The notes beneath the pieces were generated by a model. It did not search any database. It was not told the origin of the DNA and was given only the letters and a program-made list of their open reading frames with translations. Position numbers and translations under genes: made by a program. DNA of 64,000 nucleotides, taken from NCBI RefSeq assembly GCF_002858765.1, contig NZ_PJRP01000013.1:1-64000 (forward strand), given 5' to 3'. Positions 35,046 through 43,308 of this stretch are shown piece by piece (position 1 is the stretch's first letter; the number at the start of each line of letters is the position of its first letter). Source of the DNA: Cupriavidus pauculus (GTDB lineage: Bacteria; Pseudomonadota; Gammaproteobacteria; Burkholderiales; Burkholderiaceae).

Positions 35046-36452
35046 CTAATAGTTGAGCGGATTCAGGGTCATCATCAGCTGAAGCGGCGGGTTGTCGGCG
35101 TCGCGGCTGCCGAATTCGTAGATGCGGTCGCCGTTGCCGCGCAGGCAGAACGCGATGGTGTCCTTGCCTTCCGCGATGGCTTCGTTGATGGCCTTGCTCA
35201 CCTTGAACGTGCGGTACTGGATCGCATTGTCCAGGTACATGTCGGTCATGGTGCCCTGGCAGGGCGGCGCATTGTTGGCCGTGATCGTGTCCTCGGTCCA
35301 GTCCGTCGACACCCGGTACAGGCGGATGATGGCAGCCGTCTTGTCGGTGGTGTTGCCGCCGTACACCCGCAACTGGTAGTCGGGCGTGAAGCGCGCCGGC
35401 ACGTTGACCGCGCCCTGCGGGATGCGGAACTTCATGTAGATCATCGCCTCCGTCGCGGTACCCCCGGGACGATGGGCGTACAGCGACAGATCGTTGCCAT
35501 AGTTCTTGTCCGCCGTGTCACCGCCGCGTACCGTGGCGTCGCCAAGCGGCTCGCTGTACGCGTAGGGCACCTGCTTGTTGCAGAGCCGGCCGGCGTTCAG
35601 GCAATAGTCGGCCATGTAGCGCAGCGACTCCTCGCGCCATCCGTTGAAGAAATCGGCGTGCGCGGTATAGAGCGTGCCCCAGTTCTGCGCCACCACCCTG
35701 CCCAGCGCGTCGAGCGTGGGGTCCATCGACAGCCGGGCCTCGGTCAGGTCCGTGACCTGCCCGATCCTGTAGGCCAGGTTGAAGTTCACCTCGGGGATGT
35801 GGATCGGATGGGTGGTCGGGCAGACGCCCTGCTTGTCCGGATACACCACGTTCTCGATCACGCCTTTTACCGGCGCCAGGTTCCTGCCGTCCCAGCAGGT
35901 CGGGAAGTAGATGCCGATGTTGAACTGGGTACCCTTCTCCGGATCGGGCACGCAGTTGGTGGGAATCGTGTTGGTATAGCCGCGCCCGGTGCAGAGGAAC
36001 GAGATCCTCGGATTGGGCAGCGCGCCGTTGTGGTCGCCGGCCAGCATCCGCAAGCCCGCCGGCAGCGGTTCCACGCGCACGCGCCGCGACGACGGGATGG
36101 CCTCGTTCGTGTAGTAGGTCTTCTGATACTTGGGCGGCACCATCGTGCCATCGGGCAGCTTCAGCGCGGGGGCCCAGTACGCTGTGGTGTCGGCCGCGTT
36201 CTCGCACGTCGTGCCGTGTTCCGTGCGCAGCGTCTCCGGCGTCGACAAGGCGTTGGCCGTGGTGTTGCCGAGAAAGTCGTGGGTCATGGCGATCCCGGGC
36301 CTGCCCGGGTAGACGATCGGATCGTCCGCCAGCGTGTGAGAGTACTCGCAGATGACCGTGGCATCGGCATTGGCCACTGTTTGCGCGGCCACGCCGCCCG
36401 TCATCGCCAGGCCGCAGCAAAGCGCGGCCAATCGCAGTCCCGATACCATCAT
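35046..36452 (-). CDS. Exported DUF1996 protein with possible C-terminal beta domain
   Basis: A 468-residue secreted protein: a signal peptide ending near GVAA-QTVA, then a DUF1996-like domain (about 40-265; the start resembles CEYSHTLADDPIVYPG and later AYWAPALKLPDGTMVPP, FPTCWDGRNL). The C-terminal 190 residues look like a separate beta-sandwich of the DNRLRE/CBM96 kind (YGNDLSLYAHRPGG, LYRVSTDWTEDTI, AFCLRGNGDRIYEFGSRD). DUF1996 is best known from fungi and actinobacteria. Several cysteines suggest disulphides. Function unknown; carbohydrate or wall binding is possible. It stands alone. Confidence 0.8.
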   Translation of the reverse strand: MMVSGLRLAALCCGLAMTGGVAAQTVANADATVICEYSHTLADDPIVYPGRPGIAMTHDFLGNTTANALSTPETLRTEHGTTCENAADTTAYWAPALKLPDGTMVPPKYQKTYYTNEAIPSSRRVRVEPLPAGLRMLAGDHNGALPNPRISFLCTGRGYTNTIPTNCVPDPEKGTQFNIGIYFPTCWDGRNLAPVKGVIENVVYPDKQGVCPTTHPIHIPEVNFNLAYRIGQVTDLTEARLSMDPTLDALGRVVAQNWGTLYTAHADFFNGWREESLRYMADYCLNAGRLCNKQVPYAYSEPLGDATVRGGDTADKNYGNDLSLYAHRPGGTATEAMIYMKFRIPQGAVNVPARFTPDYQLRVYGGNTTDKTAAIIRLYRVSTDWTEDTITANNAPPCQGTMTDMYLDNAIQYRTFKVSKAINEAIAEGKDTIAFCLRGNGDRIYEFGSRDADNPPLQLMMTLNPLNY

Positions 36453-36577
36453 GATGTGCCCCCTTGGACGAAGTACGCAGGGTCATGCTGCTGCGCGCCC
36501 GTCCGGGGGGCAATGGAACATCATGGATCAGCCACGGCCCATGCCGGGGCCGGGCTGTGGTCGGGTGACAGGCCCGC

Positions 36578-38137
36578 TCAGATCACCAGTTCGATCAGGA
36601 ACGGTCCCTTGCGCTGGTTGGCCTGCTGGAACAGGTCGTTGAAGGTGTCCATGTTGTCGGCGCGTGCCGCCTCGACGCCCATGCCGTTGGCCATCTTGAC
36701 CCAGTCCAGGTCCGGATTGCCGATGTCCAGCATGTCCATCGCGGTCTTGCCGGGGTTGGCACCGACGCCGGCCAGTTCGCCCAGCAGGATGGCGTACTTG
36801 CGGTTGGCCAGCAGCACGATGGTGACATCGAGCTTTTCGCGCGCCATGGTCCACAGCGATTGCAGCGTGTACATGCCCGATCCGTCGGCCTGCAGCGCCA
36901 CCACGCGGCGGTCCGGCGCGGCGATGGCGGCACCCGTTGCCAGCGGCAGCCCGGCGCCGATCGCGCCGCCGGTCAGCTGCAGCCAGTCGTGCGGCGCGGC
37001 GTGGACGGTGCCCGGATAGAACGCGCGGCCAAAGCTCACGCTTTCCTCCACCACCACGGCGTGCTCGGGCAGCAGCGCGGTCAGCGACTGGGCCACCGAT
37101 TCGGACGTGATCGCACCCCTGGCCGCTGCCACGGGCATCGCCGCCGACGCGGGCAGCTGCGCGTTGCGCGCGCCCAGTTCATCGACCAGGCGCGTCAATG
37201 CTTCGCCAAGGTCTTCCTCGGCGCGGGCCAGCACATGGATCGTCGCATCCTCGGGATACGGGCGCGGCGACTTGCCGGGATAGGCGAAGAACGTGACCGG
37301 GGGCGGCGCGCCCACCAGGATCACGTTGCGAATGCCGGCCAGCTTCTGGCGCGCGGCGTCGCCCGAGTACGGAATCCGGTCGATCGCCAGCCGGCCCCGG
37401 CCACGCGTCACACGCGCGTTCGACATAGGCGTGATCAGGCGTGCATCGGTGGCTGCCGCGATGCGGTGGGCATCGGCCAGTGCGCCTTCGCGCAGCGCGC
37501 TGCCGGCCAGCACGATCAGCGTGGGCTGGCCGCTGCGCAGCATGCGCGCGGCATTCTGCACGGCGTCCGGCGACACCTTCGGCACGGCCAGCGGGGGCAG
37601 CGGCGCGGCCACCTGGCCGCCCTCATCCCAGCACACGTCGGACGGCAGGATCAGGCTGGCCACGCCACCCGGCGCGCTGCGTGCCGCCTGCACGGCCACG
37701 GCGGCATCGGCACCCACCGACGCGGCGTGGGTAGCGGTGCGCGTCCATACCGATACGGGCCGCGCCCAGCCTTCGGTATCGGCCGTCAGCGGCGCATCCA
37801 GCGGGCGGTGGTACGTGGCCTGGTCGCCAATGATGTTGACGATCGGCGTCTGCGCGCGGCGCGCGTTGTGCAGGTTCGCCAGGCCGTTGGCCAGGCCGGG
37901 GCCGCAATGCAGCAGCGTGGCGGCAGGCTTGTCGGCCATCCGCGCATAGCCATCGGCGGCGCCGGTGACCACGCCCTCGAACAGGCCCAGCACGCAGCGC
38001 ATGCCGGGGATGCGGTCCAGGGCGGCCACAAAGTGCATCTCGCTCGTGCCGGGGTTGGCAAAGCAGGTATCCACGCCGCAGGCCAGCAGCGTCTTCACCA
38101 GGCTTTCTGCGCCGTTCATCTTGTCTTGTGTCTCCAT
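36578..38137 (-). CDS. Thiamine-diphosphate enzyme, acetolactate synthase large-subunit-like
   Basis: A 519-residue enzyme with the POX/ALS layout: PYR domain first (about 5-170), with catalytic E54 in LFEGVVTGAADGYAR, then a central domain, and a C-terminal PP domain with ADGSGMYTLQSLW, a slightly changed GDG motif in which the first Gly is Ala. It is shorter than acetolactate synthase and has no small subunit nearby, and it looks closer to the 2-oxo-acid decarboxylase members such as benzoylformate decarboxylase. It forms an operon with the GntR gene, 27 bp upstream. Substrate unknown; a 2-oxo acid is likely. Confidence 0.88.
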   Translation of the reverse strand: METQDKMNGAESLVKTLLACGVDTCFANPGTSEMHFVAALDRIPGMRCVLGLFEGVVTGAADGYARMADKPAATLLHCGPGLANGLANLHNARRAQTPIVNIIGDQATYHRPLDAPLTADTEGWARPVSVWTRTATHAASVGADAAVAVQAARSAPGGVASLILPSDVCWDEGGQVAAPLPPLAVPKVSPDAVQNAARMLRSGQPTLIVLAGSALREGALADAHRIAAATDARLITPMSNARVTRGRGRLAIDRIPYSGDAARQKLAGIRNVILVGAPPPVTFFAYPGKSPRPYPEDATIHVLARAEEDLGEALTRLVDELGARNAQLPASAAMPVAAARGAITSESVAQSLTALLPEHAVVVEESVSFGRAFYPGTVHAAPHDWLQLTGGAIGAGLPLATGAAIAAPDRRVVALQADGSGMYTLQSLWTMAREKLDVTIVLLANRKYAILLGELAGVGANPGKTAMDMLDIGNPDLDWVKMANGMGVEAARADNMDTFNDLFQQANQRKGPFLIELVI

Positions 38138-38164
38138 CTTGGGTTCCGTGCGGGTTGGCGGTTG

Positions 38165-38914
38165 TCAGCAACGATTGGCGAGCAGGTCGAAATCCAGGCA
38201 GACGTACTCGGTGGGAAATTCGATACGCGCGTAATAGACGATCACATCGTCGACGCAGGCAAAGCGGCGCAGTTCGGCCACGGGCGCGCCCACGGCCAGT
38301 TCCAGCGCGCCGGCGCACTCCGCGCCAGCCGGCACGATGGACAGGCGCTGGCGGGCGGCATTGACCTTGACGCCGGGAAAGCGGTCGAGCACGGGCACCG
38401 AAGCGCCCTGGCGGAATGCCTCTGGCTCGCGCGCAAACACATCGGCGGCGATATAGACCTCGCCCACCGCGAAGGGCCGGCCTTCCAGACGGTGCGCGCG
38501 GCGCAGGAAGTGGTAGGCGTCGGCTCGCCGGGCATCGCATGGCATGCCCAGATCCTCGGGCAGATCGACGTCCGCGGTGGATTCCACCATGGCTTCGGTG
38601 GATAGCTGGTCACCCACCGCAACGGCCTGGTCCCAGCTGACCGGCAACGCCAGCGGGCGGCGCGGGCGGCCCGCGGCTTTCACGAAGGTGCCGCGCCCGC
38701 GCGATCGCGCCACGAGTCCTTCGGCATCGAGCTGGGAAATGGCGTGATGCATCGTCATCCGCGCCACGCCGTACTGGCGGCACAGGGCATCGAGCGATGG
38801 CAGCTGCTCGCCCTGGCGCCACGCGCCGCTTTCGATCTGGCGGCGGAATATCGTGGCGAGCTGCAGGTAGACGGGCTCGCGGCTGCGGGAGAGAAGGTCG
38901 GTGGCGTCCGGCAT
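38165..38914 (-). CDS. GntR/HutC-family transcriptional regulator with UTRA domain
   Basis: A 249-residue protein: winged helix at about 10-78 (QLATIFRRQIESGAWRQGEQ, then YGVARMTMHHAISQLDAEGL) and a UTRA effector domain from about 95 to the end (AYHFLRRAHRLEGRPFAVGE, IEFPTEYVCLDFD). It precedes the ThDP enzyme and is probably its regulator. The exact palindrome at 38988-39005, 74 bp upstream of its start, is the likely operator, giving autoregulation of the operon. The HutC class often senses small carboxylates, imidazoles or sugars. Confidence 0.93.
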   Translation of the reverse strand: MPDATDLLSRSREPVYLQLATIFRRQIESGAWRQGEQLPSLDALCRQYGVARMTMHHAISQLDAEGLVARSRGRGTFVKAAGRPRRPLALPVSWDQAVAVGDQLSTEAMVESTADVDLPEDLGMPCDARRADAYHFLRRAHRLEGRPFAVGEVYIAADVFAREPEAFRQGASVPVLDRFPGVKVNAARQRLSIVPAGAECAGALELAVGAPVAELRRFACVDDVIVYYARIEFPTEYVCLDFDLLANRC

Positions 38915-38987
38915 CGGGGGCGACTTGGCGCGGCCGGCCGGCGCATGACCGCGCCGGCGCTTCAGGCCGATACCGGACTCTATTAAA

Positions 38988-39005
38988 AGTCTAGCTGGCT
39001 AGACT
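38988..39005. promoter_or_regulatory. Probable operator of the GntR/HutC regulator
   Basis: AGTCTAGC and GCTAGACT are perfect 8-base arms around TG. The GTCTAG/CTAGAC half-sites resemble known HutC-subfamily sites, such as those of the NagR/DasR group containing GTCTAGAC. It lies in the gap between the GntR gene and the DUF535 gene, upstream of the former. Confidence 0.7.
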
Positions 39006-39073
39006 ACTAGGGTTTACGCCCCGCCCGTTCCACCCTGCGGGCCGGGCGTGCCTGATCGCGGCGACGACGCAAC

Positions 39074-40093
39074 TCAGGCCGCTGGAATGGCCACCAGCGC
39101 AAACCCGTCGTTGCTCGCCGCCTCGGCCTCCGGACGCAGGCCCAGGGCGACCGCGTGGCGGATCGATGCCGCCAGCGCCTGCTTGCGGCGCCAGGCCGAA
39201 CGCTTCTTCGATGCCACTTCCGAAATGTCGCGCTCGGGCTGCTGCACCGGCACGTCGAAATCCCCGTTGGGCAACGCCGTGCCGTGGTATTCCGTCCAGA
39301 AGCTCTCGTAGTCCGCCTGAATCTCGCGCGGTCGGTGGCGCTGGCGCCCCACGTGGTTGGAACGCGATACCGCCACGACACGGCATGCGCCGACCTGGCT
39401 GGCCAGCGCCAGCAGGGCCTGCATGAGGGCGTCCTTGGGCCGGAGTCCTTCGCACGCCTTGGTGGCGGCGCGAATCCAGTCCAGGCTGGCGTGATGCATC
39501 GGACCTTGCAACCCACCTATATAGAGTTCCACGCCATCGGCGGCGCGCCGCAGGTAGAAACTCAGTTGCGCCAGGCTGGCCCCCGTTTCGTTGTCGATCC
39601 AGTAGAGCCCGAGTTCGCCTTCCTTGGGATTCGGCCCGGCGTCGGTCAGCCGCAACGTGTAGCGGCCATCGCCGAAAGTCCAGTCCAGCCCGCCGCGCAG
39701 ATAGATACGGTCGCAGACGCAAACCGGCAGCGCCTCGCGCATGACCGCAAAGTGCTCCAGTACCATCCGGGCGCGTTCGCCAAACCCAAGCCCATAGGCG
39801 CCGAGCGGCCGAAACGGCTTTTCCAGCATGAGCGGACGCGCGGCGATCACACGCTGCAGCAGCGCGCACGACGCGGCAGCGCGCAGCCACGGCTGGGCGG
39901 CACTGCGCCGGACGGCGGAAAGCGCTACCAGCTTGATGCGGCGCGACAGCCATTTGCGACTGCCCGCTGGATAGCAAAATGCTGAAACCGAAGCGACTGT
40001 GCCGAGATAGCGCACATAATCGCCCGGCAGCACGTAAAGGAATCCCCCTGCGTGAGCCTGAAGGCCCTGCAGACATGAAACTGGTCCATGCAC
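39074..40093 (-). CDS. DUF535 (VirK/YbjX-like) family protein
   Basis: A 339-residue protein of the DUF535 family: YTLRLTDAGPNPKEGELGLY, WIDNETGASLAQLSFYL, GGLQGP, and the basic C-terminus DISEVASKKRSAWRRKQALA. In enterobacteria VirK/YbjX members are PhoP-controlled and linked to envelope stress and peptide resistance, which cannot be assumed here. The start is uncertain: GTG at 40093 gives the longest frame, and GTG at 40030 with GGGGGA upstream is an alternative. No signal peptide is seen. It stands alone, upstream of the GntR operon. Confidence 0.78.
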   Translation of the reverse strand: MHGPVSCLQGLQAHAGGFLYVLPGDYVRYLGTVASVSAFCYPAGSRKWLSRRIKLVALSAVRRSAAQPWLRAAASCALLQRVIAARPLMLEKPFRPLGAYGLGFGERARMVLEHFAVMREALPVCVCDRIYLRGGLDWTFGDGRYTLRLTDAGPNPKEGELGLYWIDNETGASLAQLSFYLRRAADGVELYIGGLQGPMHHASLDWIRAATKACEGLRPKDALMQALLALASQVGACRVVAVSRSNHVGRQRHRPREIQADYESFWTEYHGTALPNGDFDVPVQQPERDISEVASKKRSAWRRKQALAASIRHAVALGLRPEAEAASNDGFALVAIPAA

Positions 40094-40424
40094 GACTGAC
40101 TGCTCCCCTGTTTGGCGTGCCGGCCTTTCTTCGAGACCTGATCACGCAATGACGACCCTCGCCGTCGCGACCGAACGCCGGTGCGACGCGGCCGACCCGC
40201 CCTTGTTGGATGTATTCGTGGGGAGACGGGACCGGCTGTAATAATCGGTAACGCGTTGAAATATTATGCGTTGACGCTGTTACAAATTATCGACAGTCGT
40301 GCAACAAAGCGGGCTCGCTACGGCTGCCGGCAGCAAAAAAGCGGAGCCCGGAGGCTCCGCCTTGATCGTCACGCGTGTCCGCGCATGACGCGTGTCCGGC
40401 CTTTGGGGGCCGGGGCGCGCTGGC
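40094..40424. other. Intergenic region with terminator and AT-rich promoter zone
   Basis: A 331-bp gap. The AT-rich stretch at 40230-40300 probably contains the DUF535 promoter and has a direct repeat of GCGTTGA at 40253 and 40268. A terminator follows at 40335-40360. I see no gene. Confidence 0.5.
40335..40360 (-). terminator. Rho-independent terminator of csbD
   Basis: On the minus strand GCGGAGCC pairs with GGCTCCGC around a 4-base loop, followed by six T. It is 65 bp past the CsbD stop. Confidence 0.9.
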
Positions 40425-40628
40425 TTACCAGCGGGTGTCCCGTTCCCAGGCCTTCATCTCTTCTTCCGCCCGTTCCTTCGTATAGCCGTAGCGTTCCTGG
40501 ATCCGGCCGGCCAGCTGGTCACGCTTGCCGTTGATGACGGTGATGTCGTCGTCGGTCAGCTTGCCCCACTTTTCCTTGATCTTGCCCTTGGCCTGATCCC
40601 ATTTACCTTCGATCTGGTCCCAGTTCAT
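40425..40628 (-). CDS. CsbD family stress protein
   Basis: A 67-residue, highly charged helical protein with the CsbD pattern: NWDQIEGKWDQAKGKIKEKW, KLTDDDITVINGKRDQLAG and IQERYGYTKERAEEE. CsbD-like proteins are induced by general stress; their molecular role is unknown. It lies 117 bp downstream of the C-x10-C repeat protein on the same strand and has a strong terminator, so co-transcription is possible. The start is preceded by AAGGAGCCAGAT. Confidence 0.95.
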   Translation of the reverse strand: MNWDQIEGKWDQAKGKIKEKWGKLTDDDITVINGKRDQLAGRIQERYGYTKERAEEEMKAWERDTRW

Positions 40629-40745
40629 ATCTGGCTCCTTCGTGTGTCAGTGGACTGTGGATCATCTGCGTCGCGGCGATACCTGCGTGCCAGTCCGCGT
40701 TGCCCGCGTCACCCGGGCATTCCCGGGCGACATTTCCAGGCGGTA

Positions 40746-41321
40746 TTACTTGGCGTACTTGGCCCTCACGTTGGCCTGGCACTTGTCCTTGGCGTCACCG
40801 GACATCGCATCGCACTTTTCCTTGTCGGCCTTGTAGGCAGCCTCGGTCGTGTCCTTGCGGGCGTCGGCGCGGGCCTCGGCCACGTCAGTGCTGGTACCGG
40901 TGGCGGCGGCCTTGTCGACCTTGGCATCGCCCAGGGCACGTTCGTGCGAAGCCTTGGCCTCCTTCACGCACACGTCCTTGTCGTTGCCCTTCTTGTCGTC
41001 ACACATTTCCTTGGCCACGTCATAGTCGCGGTCGGCCTTGGTCTTCATGGCCTTGGCGTGGGCCTTCTCGGTCCCATCGCGCTTGGCTTCGGCGTTGGCC
41101 TTCGCCACGTCATGGTCGCGCTTGGCCTCGGCCTTGCAGACGTCCTTGGCATTGCCGGACATCCCGTCACATTTGCTCTTGGCCGTCTTGTAGTCGGCAT
41201 CGGCCTGCTTCACGGCGACGTCATAGTCCGCTTTCGAGCCAGCCTGCGCATAGGCCATGCCCATCGGCGCGGCCACCATCAACGAACATACTGCTGCACT
41301 CAGCCACTTCTTTGCGATCAT
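40746..41321 (-). CDS. Exported helical repeat protein with three C-x10-C units
   Basis: A 191-residue protein with a Sec signal peptide (cleavage near AYAQAGSK). The mature part is rich in Ala, Lys, Asp and Glu and predicted wholly helical. Three cysteine pairs, C51/C62, C107/C118 and C170/C181, each 10 residues apart, lie in units of the form C-D-x-M-S-G-N-A-K-D-V-C. Each is preceded by (D/A)Y-(K/D)-x-A/D-K. This suggests three helical hairpins, each closed by a disulphide. AAGGAGCACG precedes the ATG. Often loosely annotated as a TolA-like protein; I see no TolA domain. Function unknown, perhaps envelope stress given the neighbouring csbD. Confidence 0.85.
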   Translation of the reverse strand: MIAKKWLSAAVCSLMVAAPMGMAYAQAGSKADYDVAVKQADADYKTAKSKCDGMSGNAKDVCKAEAKRDHDVAKANAEAKRDGTEKAHAKAMKTKADRDYDVAKEMCDDKKGNDKDVCVKEAKASHERALGDAKVDKAAATGTSTDVAEARADARKDTTEAAYKADKEKCDAMSGDAKDKCQANVRAKYAK

Positions 41322-41546
41322 GTCGTGCTCCTTTTCTTTGAGGTGGAATACCTGTCAGGCCCGGCAATCTCCGCGCTGCAAGCGACTGGATTGCGTTGTG
41401 GCCCTGCTGTAGTTGCAGGTTATGTTTTGCCACCCCGCCGAAGCAGAAGACCACTGCTGAAACATTCGTAAGACAATTCCCACAACATCACATTTGCTTA
41501 ACGCAAGCGGCAAGATACGGCCGCACGATCTGGCGGCCACCCAATG

Positions 41547-41571
41547 AAAAAGGGCCGGCAAAAGCCGGCCC
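41547..41571 (-). terminator. Rho-independent terminator of the ModA-like gene
   Basis: On the minus strand GGGCCGGC pairs with GCCGGCCC around TTTT, followed by five T; 38 bp past the stop at 41609. Confidence 0.9.
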
Positions 41572-41608
41572 CGGGCAATGACCACAGCCCTTAAAAACGG
41601 TGTCGAAA

Positions 41609-42382
41609 TCAGTGCGGCACGGAATCGAGACCGGTTTCCTTCACCACGGCCTGCGCGGTGGGCGCCGCCATGTATTCCAGCAGTGCCTTCGCCTCGGCAG
41701 GATGGTCGGCCTTGACCGGCACGCCGCCGGCAAAGCGCGTAATGGATTGCACCTCCTCGGGGATGCGGCCGGCAAACGTCACACCCGGCACAGGTAGCAG
41801 TTCGGCCACCTGCTGGAAGCCGATCTCGTACTGGCCATTGGCCACCGTCGACGCTACCGGGATCTTTTCCACCTTCTTCGCCTTCGCCGCCAGTTCCGGT
41901 GCGCCAAGCTTCGCGAACAGTTCGCGCTCCACATAGACGCCGCTGGCGCTGTCCGAATACGCAATCGACTTCGCCTGCACCAAGGTCTGGCGCAAGGCTT
42001 CGACAGTGCGGATATCGGGCACCGTCGCGCCCTGGCGCACCACCATGCCGATGCGCGAGTCCGCCAGTTCCACGCGCGACTGGGGGTCGACCACGCCCTT
42101 CTTGATCAGGTCGTCCAATGCATAGCCCACCATGATGACGACATCGGCATGTTCGCCGCGCGCCAGCCGGTTCGGAATCGCCTCCGGCGACTTGCCCATC
42201 GACGGGCCATGTTCGGTGTCGAGTCGGGCACCGTGCTGCGCCGCGAAGTCGGGCGCCAGCTTCTGGTACGCGGCCGTGAATCCGCCGGAAATCATCACGT
42301 GGAGATCGGGGGCCTGCGCATGGGCGCCCGGCGCCAGCAGCATTGCCGCGGCAGCGCCCGCCGCCATCCAGCTCTTGATCAT
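41609..42382 (-). CDS. ModA-like periplasmic solute-binding protein
   Basis: A 257-residue binding protein of the molybdate-type (type II) fold. A signal peptide ends near AHAQAPDL, then VMISGGFTAAYQKLAPDFA. YSDSASGVYVERELFAKLG and a C-terminal VKADHPAEAKALLEYMAAP are family features. No ABC transporter genes are beside it, and the first ligand-binding Ser set of ModA is altered (SGGF in place of AAS-type), so the ligand may not be molybdate. AGGAGACAGAAGAAC precedes the ATG. It is divergent from the TetR gene and has its own terminator. Confidence 0.87.
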   Translation of the reverse strand: MIKSWMAAGAAAAMLLAPGAHAQAPDLHVMISGGFTAAYQKLAPDFAAQHGARLDTEHGPSMGKSPEAIPNRLARGEHADVVIMVGYALDDLIKKGVVDPQSRVELADSRIGMVVRQGATVPDIRTVEALRQTLVQAKSIAYSDSASGVYVERELFAKLGAPELAAKAKKVEKIPVASTVANGQYEIGFQQVAELLPVPGVTFAGRIPEEVQSITRFAGGVPVKADHPAEAKALLEYMAAPTAQAVVKETGLDSVPH

Positions 42383-42535
42383 GTTCTTCTGTCTCCTTGT
42401 GGGTCACGCGGTGCCCGGACCGCAGACTATAGGGACGCCAGGGCACCACAGCCAAGTCACAATCCGAGAAGACCACTTCACGAATTGTGAAGGGACGGCG
42501 TGCCGGGCCTTCAGCCGATGGTCGCAGAGCGGGGC

Positions 42536-42563
42536 TTGCGTTTTGTATCGGTCGATCTATAAT
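42536..42563 (+). promoter_or_regulatory. Candidate promoter of the TetR gene
   Basis: -10 TATAAT at 42558-42563 is a perfect consensus; -35 TTGCGT at 42536-42541 is weak; spacing 16. It lies 45 bp before the TetR start and is overlapped by an operator arm. Confidence 0.6.
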
Positions 42564-42596
42564 CGCCTTCACGGTTTCATACAGATCGATACAAAA
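42541..42596. promoter_or_regulatory. Two-part operator around the TetR promoter
   Basis: TTTTGTATCGGTC at 42541-42553 and GATCGATACAAAA at 42584-42596 match as an inverted repeat at 12 of 13 positions, 30 bp apart. The left arm lies between -35 and -10, the right arm just before the ribosome site. This fits autorepression by the TetR protein. Confidence 0.7.
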
Positions 42597-42607
42597 CGAG
42601 ATCCACC

Positions 42608-43216
42608 ATGGCACGACCTCGACAATTCGACGCGGACGCGGCGCTGTCCGCCGCCCAGGCAACGTTCTGGGCCAAGGGCTATCACGCCACGTCCACGCGC
42701 GAACTCACCCAGGCGATGGGCCTGACCCAGCCAAGCCTCTACAACGCGTTTGGCGACAAGCGGCAACTGTTCATGCAGGCGCTGGACGACTACCTGAGCC
42801 GCACGCTGCGCGAGCGCATTGCGCGCATCGAGGCCAGTTATCCGCCGGCACAGGCGCTCGTGCAGTTCTTTGCCGAAAGCGTGGAACGCGGGGCCACCGA
42901 ACTGCCGCACCGAGGCTGCATGCTGATCAACACGGCACTGGAAGCCTCGAACGAAGACCCCGAACTCAAGGCCGCCGTGGCGCTGGAGCTGTCGCTGCTG
43001 CGTGCCTTCTTTGCACGGGCGATCCGCGCGGCCCAGGCCGAAGGCACCATCGCGGCTGCCCACGACCCCGACGACGCCGCGGCCATGCTGCTGTCGCTGC
43101 AGGTAGGCATGCGCGTGCTCTCACGCGTCATGCCAGACCGCGCCCTGCTGGAGGCTTCGGTGCGACCCGCGCTGGCGTCGCTGGGCCTGCAGGCGACAGA
43201 CGTCCCGCCGGTCTAG
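42608..43216 (+). CDS. TetR/AcrR-family transcriptional regulator
   Basis: A 202-residue TetR protein: N-terminal domain at about 5-55 (FDADAALSAAQATFWAKGYH, STRELTQAMGLTQPSLYNAF) and a helical C-terminal domain with the class-typical RGCMLINTALE. That pattern is common in regulators of electrophile- or solvent-responsive genes. It is followed 92 bp later by an MFS transporter on the same strand, its probable target. Its promoter carries a split inverted repeat. Confidence 0.93.
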   Translation: MARPRQFDADAALSAAQATFWAKGYHATSTRELTQAMGLTQPSLYNAFGDKRQLFMQALDDYLSRTLRERIARIEASYPPAQALVQFFAESVERGATELPHRGCMLINTALEASNEDPELKAAVALELSLLRAFFARAIRAAQAEGTIAAAHDPDDAAAMLLSLQVGMRVLSRVMPDRALLEASVRPALASLGLQATDVPPV

Positions 43217-43308
43217 GCCCGCCCACTCCCGCTGTTTTCGATACGCTCCGCGCGGCCTTCCGCCGCGTGGCGGAGACGTTCGCCCCGACATTCGCGAAGG
43301 AAAGAACC

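Noticed and set aside
42487..43308. An upstream extension of the MFS transporter frame
   Set aside because: It overlaps the TetR gene in a different frame, and the transporter's ribosome site and start are clear at 43309.
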